This document shows positions 60,069-64,000 of a stretch of DNA of 64,000 nt, piece after piece. Source of the stretch: Syntrophomonadaceae bacterium (GTDB lineage Bacteria; Bacillota; Syntrophomonadia; Syntrophomonadales; Syntrophomonadaceae); the NCBI GenBank assembly GCA_012520725.1, contig JAAYNQ010000002.1, positions 80,639 through 144,638 on the forward strand, given 5' to 3'. The translations under genes were made by a program, and so were the position numbers. The number at the start of each line of letters is the position of its first letter. Position 1 is the first letter of the stretch. The notes beneath the pieces were generated by a model. It ran no database searches, had not been told where the DNA came from, and was given only the letters and a program-made list of their open reading frames with translations.

Positions 60069-62573
60069 TCAATACAATTTTAATAAACTCTGGGCCACCA
60101 ATACCGCCTGGCGGGCATCTTCTCCATAAGCATCAGCACCAATGCTATCGGCATATTCCTGGTTCAGAACTGCTCCCCCCACCATCACCCGGCAATTAAG
60201 GCCCCGAGCCTTGACTCCCTCAATAACCTCTTTCATCCTGGACATGGTGGTGGTCATTAAAGCGCTCAAGCCGATGATATCTGCCTTCTGCTCCTCTGCT
60301 GCCTGCAGAATGTCAGCCGCCTTTACATCTTTGCCCAGATCCAGCACTTTAAAGCCATAATTCTCCAATAAGACCGTTACTATATTTTTACCTATGTCAT
60401 GGATGTCTCCTTCCACCGTAGCCATCACGATAACACCGCTGCTTTTCCCTTCTTCCTCCTTGAGATAAGGTTTAACAAAAGCAAAGGCCTTTTTCATGGT
60501 TTCGGCGGCCATCATCAATTGGGGCAAAAAATACTTCTTTTTATCGTATAATTGACCGGCTTCTTCAATACCGGGAATAAGATACTGGTTTATCAGCTGC
60601 AAAGGTTCCAGCTTTTCCTCCCTTAAGGCCTTATCCAATAGGGATTCAATACTATCACTATTCCCATTGAGAACGGCCTGTTGTATGAGAGGGCCTAGTC
60701 CTGACTGGCTGGGCACCACTTCAGCTTTTACCGTATCCATAGCCACATCAGCCCTTCCCTGGCTTATCAATTCCGGTATGTTGCACATCGAACATACCGG
60801 GTGTCTGGGCAGCCCGGTATCACTTGTACCTCCTGGTTTATAATCCTTATATTTTTCAATATACCCGCTGCAATTCTGGTCCCGGTTTAATAGCACCGCT
60901 GCAGCTCGGGTAATATCCATTACTTTTTCATCAAAGGGATTCATTATCGGCAAATCCAATCCAGCCCCCCAGGCCATGGCCAGGTAAGCTGAGGTCAAAA
61001 TATCCCGGGCCGGCAGGCCGTGGGATACATTGCTGATTCCCAAAACTGTTCCCACCGGAAGTTCTTTTTTTATAAGTTGCAGGGCTTTCAGGGTTTCCAT
61101 TACCTGACTCTGTTCAGCACTGGCGGTTTTAACCAGACCATCAATATATATATCTTCATCCCGCAAACCGTATTCACGAGCCTGGTTATAAATGCGGCGG
61201 GCAATTTCCAGCCGTCCTTCAGCCTTATCTGGAATCCCATTTTCATCCAAACAAAGACCCAAGACCGCAGCTCCGTATTTTTTAGCTAAAGGCAATATCC
61301 TGCTAAGCTGTTTTTCCTCTCCGCTGGTAGAATTTATTAGAGCCCGGCCCACAAAATTTTTCAAACCATTTTCTATTGCCTCGAAATTGACCGAATCAAT
61401 GGACAGGGGAAGATCCACTGCCGTCTGTACCTGGATTACAGCCTTCTTCATGGCGGTTGCTTCATCAATTCCAGGTACCCCCATATTAATATCCAAAATA
61501 GGAGCCCCACTAAGGCACTGTTTGCGAGCTTCTTCTACCACCATCTGCATGCTGCCTTCTTTAATGTCCTGGGCCAGTTTTTTTCTGGCAGTGGGATTAA
61601 TCCTTTCTCCAATAAAAGCCAGGGGGTAGTCTTCTCCTATTAAGGTGCAACGGCTGCGGGAAGCCAGCCCCCTTAATCCCTGCTTCTTCCGGCTCAGGGG
61701 AGGAATTCCTTGCAGGGCTCTGGCCATAGCCTGTATATGATCTGGAGTGGTTCCGCAACAACCCCCTATAATATTAGCCCCTGCCTCCCGGAGTTTAAGG
61801 GCATATTCCGCCATTTCTTCCGGGGCATCAGGGAATACCGTATGACCGTTAATCAATTGGGGCATGCCGGCATTGGGTTCCACTGAGAGAAAGGTCCTGG
61901 CATAACGGCCCATGGTCTCCATAACCGGCAGTAGTTCCCGGGCTCCTCCCGAACAATTGGCACCGATAGCCATAGGCTGCAAAGCCTCCAGGATAAGAAG
62001 AGCGGTAAGAGGGTCGGTTCCCATCATGGTCCTTCCACTATTTTCAAAAGTCATGTGAGCTATTATGGGCAAACGGGTATTTTGCCGGACTGCAATCAGG
62101 GCCGCCCTCATCTCTCCTATGTCGCTCATGGTTTCTATAGAAATAAGCTGAGCTCCAGCTTTTTCACAGGCTACCGCCTGCTCCCCAAAAACCTGATAAA
62201 GGAAATCGAAATCTGCATCTCCTAAAGGATGGAGCATTTTACCGGTTGGTCCAATAGAAGCAGCTACCAAAGCCTTATCCCGGGCTGCTTGCCGGGCTAT
62301 TCTCACTGCTTCCGCGTTTATCTCCTGTACCTGGTCGGCCAGGCCGAATTCATTCAGTTTACAACGATTAGCTCCAAAGGTGTTGGTCTGAATAATATCG
62401 GCACCTGCTTGTACATACTGATAATGTATTTCTTCCAGTAGTCCAGGATTTTGGATTCCAAACCACTCTGGACAATCACCGGGTTGCATGCCTTGATTTT
62501 GCAAGATGGTTCCCATGGCTCCATCAAGTATTAGAATTCTATCTTTCAAGCGTGTAGCAATGTCATTAATCAT
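60069..62573 (-). CDS. metH: Cobalamin-dependent methionine synthase (short form)
   Basis: Transfers the methyl of 5-methyltetrahydrofolate to homocysteine. The 834-residue protein has the Hcy-binding domain (zinc cysteines in ANCSGGARELL and GGCCGTTPDH), the pterin-binding barrel (IGERINPTARKKLAQ, PILDINMGVPG), the B12 cap (QLMMAAETMKKAF) and the cobalamin domain with DIHDIGKNIV. It ends at the cobalamin domain and lacks the C-terminal AdoMet reactivation domain of the roughly 1200-residue enterobacterial enzyme, so reactivation must use another protein. A SAM riboswitch precedes it. Confidence 0.96.
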   Translation of the reverse strand: MINDIATRLKDRILILDGAMGTILQNQGMQPGDCPEWFGIQNPGLLEEIHYQYVQAGADIIQTNTFGANRCKLNEFGLADQVQEINAEAVRIARQAARDKALVAASIGPTGKMLHPLGDADFDFLYQVFGEQAVACEKAGAQLISIETMSDIGEMRAALIAVRQNTRLPIIAHMTFENSGRTMMGTDPLTALLILEALQPMAIGANCSGGARELLPVMETMGRYARTFLSVEPNAGMPQLINGHTVFPDAPEEMAEYALKLREAGANIIGGCCGTTPDHIQAMARALQGIPPLSRKKQGLRGLASRSRCTLIGEDYPLAFIGERINPTARKKLAQDIKEGSMQMVVEEARKQCLSGAPILDINMGVPGIDEATAMKKAVIQVQTAVDLPLSIDSVNFEAIENGLKNFVGRALINSTSGEEKQLSRILPLAKKYGAAVLGLCLDENGIPDKAEGRLEIARRIYNQAREYGLRDEDIYIDGLVKTASAEQSQVMETLKALQLIKKELPVGTVLGISNVSHGLPARDILTSAYLAMAWGAGLDLPIMNPFDEKVMDITRAAAVLLNRDQNCSGYIEKYKDYKPGGTSDTGLPRHPVCSMCNIPELISQGRADVAMDTVKAEVVPSQSGLGPLIQQAVLNGNSDSIESLLDKALREEKLEPLQLINQYLIPGIEEAGQLYDKKKYFLPQLMMAAETMKKAFAFVKPYLKEEEGKSSGVIVMATVEGDIHDIGKNIVTVLLENYGFKVLDLGKDVKAADILQAAEEQKADIIGLSALMTTTMSRMKEVIEGVKARGLNCRVMVGGAVLNQEYADSIGADAYGEDARQAVLVAQSLLKLY

Positions 62574-62614
62574 TTCTATCCCTCCTGTTTACAGCCAACA
62601 ATCTTGACCAAAAT

Positions 62615-62638
62615 AAAAACCCTCATAAGAGAGGGTTT
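62615..62638 (-). terminator. SAM riboswitch-controlled terminator
   Basis: AAACCCTC, loop TCTTAT, GAGGGTTTTTATTTT on the minus strand, 40 bases before metH. Its left arm follows the riboswitch 3' side, where GAGAGGG can pair instead with the CCCTCTC of the terminator, giving the usual antiterminator switch. Confidence 0.9.
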
Positions 62639-62652
62639 CATTTATTGGCCCT

Positions 62653-62751
62653 CTCTCATCTTTCAGGATAATCCTGCAGGAATTGGCACCTTACCTTAAG
62701 GGCGGTTGCCGGGCTTCATCGGGCCTTTCCCTCCACCTCTCTGGATAAGAG
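62653..62751 (-). promoter_or_regulatory. SAM-I (S-box) riboswitch
   Basis: On the minus strand the sequence runs CTCTTATC...GAGGTGGAGGGA..CCGATGAAGCCCGGCAACC..AAGGTGCCAATTCCTGCAGG..GATGAGAG. P1 is CTCTTATC/GATGAGAG (8 bp); the core GAUGAAGCCCGGCAACC and AAGGUGCCAAUUCC are textbook. S-adenosylmethionine binding would switch off metH and the sulfur genes behind it. Confidence 0.97.
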
Positions 62752-62805
62752 CATTCAACCATAACTATCTATTGGCTTATCTTATACTGCGGTCAGGAAC
62801 ACTTA

Positions 62806-63117
62806 TTATGACTGGCTGCCTCCTTCTTCCTTTTCCCCATATCTTTCCTCAGTCTTGGGCTCAGGCTTTTGGGAGGCCGTTTCCTGGCCGGAATTCTTTA
62901 TAGCTTCATTTTCCTTTTTTGCCGGGTTGGGCTCATCGAACCTCATCACTTCATTGATTTCCCTTTGCACCCCGCTGGTAGCCTTTTTAAATTCCCGGGT
63001 AGCTTTTCCTATGCCTTTGGCAACTTCCGGCAACTTTCCAGGTCCCACCACAATCAGTGCAATTAATAATATGAATATTAATTCCCAGGGGCCAATATTA
63101 CCAATAAATCCAAACAT
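62806..63117 (-). CDS. tatA: Twin-arginine translocase subunit TatA/TatB-like
   Basis: A 103-residue single-span protein: transmembrane segment GPWELIFILLIALIVVGPGKLPEVAKGIGKATREFKK (positions about 9-45) with the FGPGKLPE-type hinge, an amphipathic helix, then a long Glu/Lys-rich tail. GGGAGATAGTCTT precedes the start MFGFIGNIG. No tatC or Tat substrate is adjacent. Confidence 0.9.
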   Translation of the reverse strand: MFGFIGNIGPWELIFILLIALIVVGPGKLPEVAKGIGKATREFKKATSGVQREINEVMRFDEPNPAKKENEAIKNSGQETASQKPEPKTEERYGEKEEGGSQS

Positions 63118-63323
63118 AAGACTATCTCCCTTATCAGGCATTAGTTTATTTTAAGTCATTGCCTACTATTTCGCTATTTATTTTACTGGTATTTGTCCAT
63201 ATTAGCAATGTGATTTTTGCTACCTTATTAAATATTACATTTCATAGGATTAATTATCCTATAGCTCTGAAACGATATTTTTTCAGCTTTATTAACCCTT
63301 AATAATTATGCCATATAAGAAAA

Positions 63324-63361
63324 GGCCCATAAAGAAATAATAGTGATTTCTTATATGGACC
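63324..63361 (-). terminator. Terminator after the small membrane protein gene
   Basis: GGTCCATATAAGAAAT and ATTTCTTTATGGGCC form an imperfect stem of about 15 bp, followed on the minus strand by TTTTCTTA. It is 50 bases beyond the stop of the gene at 63413. Confidence 0.6.
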
Positions 63362-63412
63362 TATCCCTTATTTTTTAGGACTGTGATTCTTATCAAGCCT
63401 TAAGCTTTAAAC

Positions 63413-63754
63413 TCACCTCAGCTCGGTGGGTACAAAAGCGTCTATCAAGCCGATTACCAGTGCTGCCAGAAGGCTTCCCAGCAGAGATACGGACAAATAA
63501 TCAGGAATGATAAACTGGGCTAGATAGATAACCACTGCAGCCGTAATAAAACCCACAATTCCACGGGATCGCGGGGAAATCCGATCACCAAAGGCCATTT
63601 CTATCAGGTAACCAATACCGGCAATTACCAGGGCTGCTATAAGAGCCCCTACAAAGCCTGATACCTTTATACCCGGAATCAAGTAGGCTACCAACATTAA
63701 TACTATCGCTGATACTACGAAGCGGACAATTATTCCTATCCAGCTTCTATTCAT
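63413..63754 (-). CDS. Phage holin family (YvlD-like) membrane protein
   Basis: A 113-residue protein with four hydrophobic segments: IIVRFVVSAIVLMLVAYLIPGI, GALIAALVIAGIGYLIEM, GIVGFITAAVVIYLAQFIIP and LLGSLLAALVIGLIDAFVP. The pattern and the PGIKVSGF motif match the phage holin superfamily IV/YvlD proteins, of unknown function. The bacterial members are chromosomal and not evidence of a prophage. Confidence 0.82.
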   Translation of the reverse strand: MNRSWIGIIVRFVVSAIVLMLVAYLIPGIKVSGFVGALIAALVIAGIGYLIEMAFGDRISPRSRGIVGFITAAVVIYLAQFIIPDYLSVSLLGSLLAALVIGLIDAFVPTELR

Positions 63755-63935
63755 ATAAAAACCCCTTTCCTTTTTCGATAATATTATGTTTTTCCGACAA
63801 TCTTATAATGCCAAAGATAGGAGCGAATTATACCAAGAAATGATTTCGGGAAAATCTAGTTTTGCCGGCCATCTTTTACATAAAAAGGGCTAAATTATGA
63901 AACATTATGGATTAAGGAAAAAGGAGGAGCCAGCA

Positions 63936-64000
63936 ATGTTCGGATTCCTGAAGAAAAAGATGCGGGCGGCACAATTACAGCGGCTCAATGAAAGCAAACA
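63936..64000 (+). CDS. Start of an unidentified gene, cut by window edge
   Basis: AAGGAGGAG lies six bases before an ATG that opens MFGFLKKKMRAAQLQRLNES and continues out of the window. Twenty-one codons are too few to identify it; the start is basic and amphipathic. Confidence 0.55.
   Translation, partial: MFGFLKKKMRAAQLQRLNESK

Noticed and set aside
63413..63754. Prophage remnant because of the 'phage holin family' protein
   Set aside because: This YvlD-like family is chromosomal and no other phage genes are near.
1..64000. CRISPR array or rRNA operon
   Set aside because: No regularly spaced long repeats and no rRNA-like sequence seen; the only RNA gene found is tRNA-Pro.

Overview
The window is chromosomal DNA of a low-to-mid GC, spore-forming, strictly anaerobic Firmicute of the class Clostridia. 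Evidence: germination protease Gpr with an alpha/beta-type SASP beside it, sporulation protein YlbJ, Pta-AckA, an aldehyde:ferredoxin oxidoreductase, the anaerobic homocysteine-synthesis proteins (DUF39 plus NIL/ferredoxin) and strong Shine-Dalgarno sites. Gene order and content suggest Syntrophomonas or a close relative; this is inference from gene content, not a database match. Most genes are housekeeping and lie on the minus strand.

Layout. (1) 1-6.4 kb, minus: mtnP-mtnA-class II aldolase-amidohydrolase, followed after a private promoter by a tungsten-type aldehyde oxidoreductase (AOR) and its four-cluster ferredoxin subunit (cut by the window edge). Together these could degrade 5'-deoxyadenosine/methylthioadenosine to DHAP plus an aldehyde that AOR oxidises. 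(2) 6.6-17.9 kb, minus: pta-ackA, yceD-rpmF, plsX, acpP-rnc-radical SAM gene, smc-ftsY. (3) 18-31.7 kb: tmcAL, patatin, ylbJ, rsmD, gpr, SASP, recG, fakA-asp23, rpmB, hslO, gamma-carbonic anhydrase, coaD. (4) 31.8-38 kb: accessory genes, including a stand-alone Ku, a decayed pdxST/pdxR locus joined by a deletion, a DUF3810 membrane protein, a membrane-anchored Mrr-type nuclease and a hotdog thioesterase.

(5) 38.4-43.7 kb, plus: the most unusual region. One five-gene operon encodes a RuBisCO-like protein, a TIM-barrel 'PEP hydrolase-like' protein, a ComB-type phosphatase, a Tm-1-like (UPF0261) ATP-binding protein and a second TIM-barrel paralogue. I know of no assigned pathway for this combination. 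(6) 43.9-47.2 kb, minus: two long paralogues with a TULIP-like lipid-binding appearance, both ending in the same His/Cys tail. (7) 47.8-49.8 kb: a MaoC-like hotdog gene, and a HTH plus molybdate-type binding-domain regulator divergent from a tiny gene, with a tandem-repeat operator between them.

(8) 50.1-62.8 kb, minus: tRNA-Pro(GGG), then lysC, thrB, hom and an ACT-domain gene, yebC, and a SAM-I riboswitch-controlled methionine/sulfur operon (metH, DUF39 homocysteine synthase, NIL-ferredoxin, UPF0280, cysK, nadE, methyltransferase). Aspartate semialdehyde from the LysC branch would feed threonine through Hom/ThrB and homocysteine through the DUF39 system. (9) 62.8-64 kb: TatA, a small membrane protein and a partial gene.
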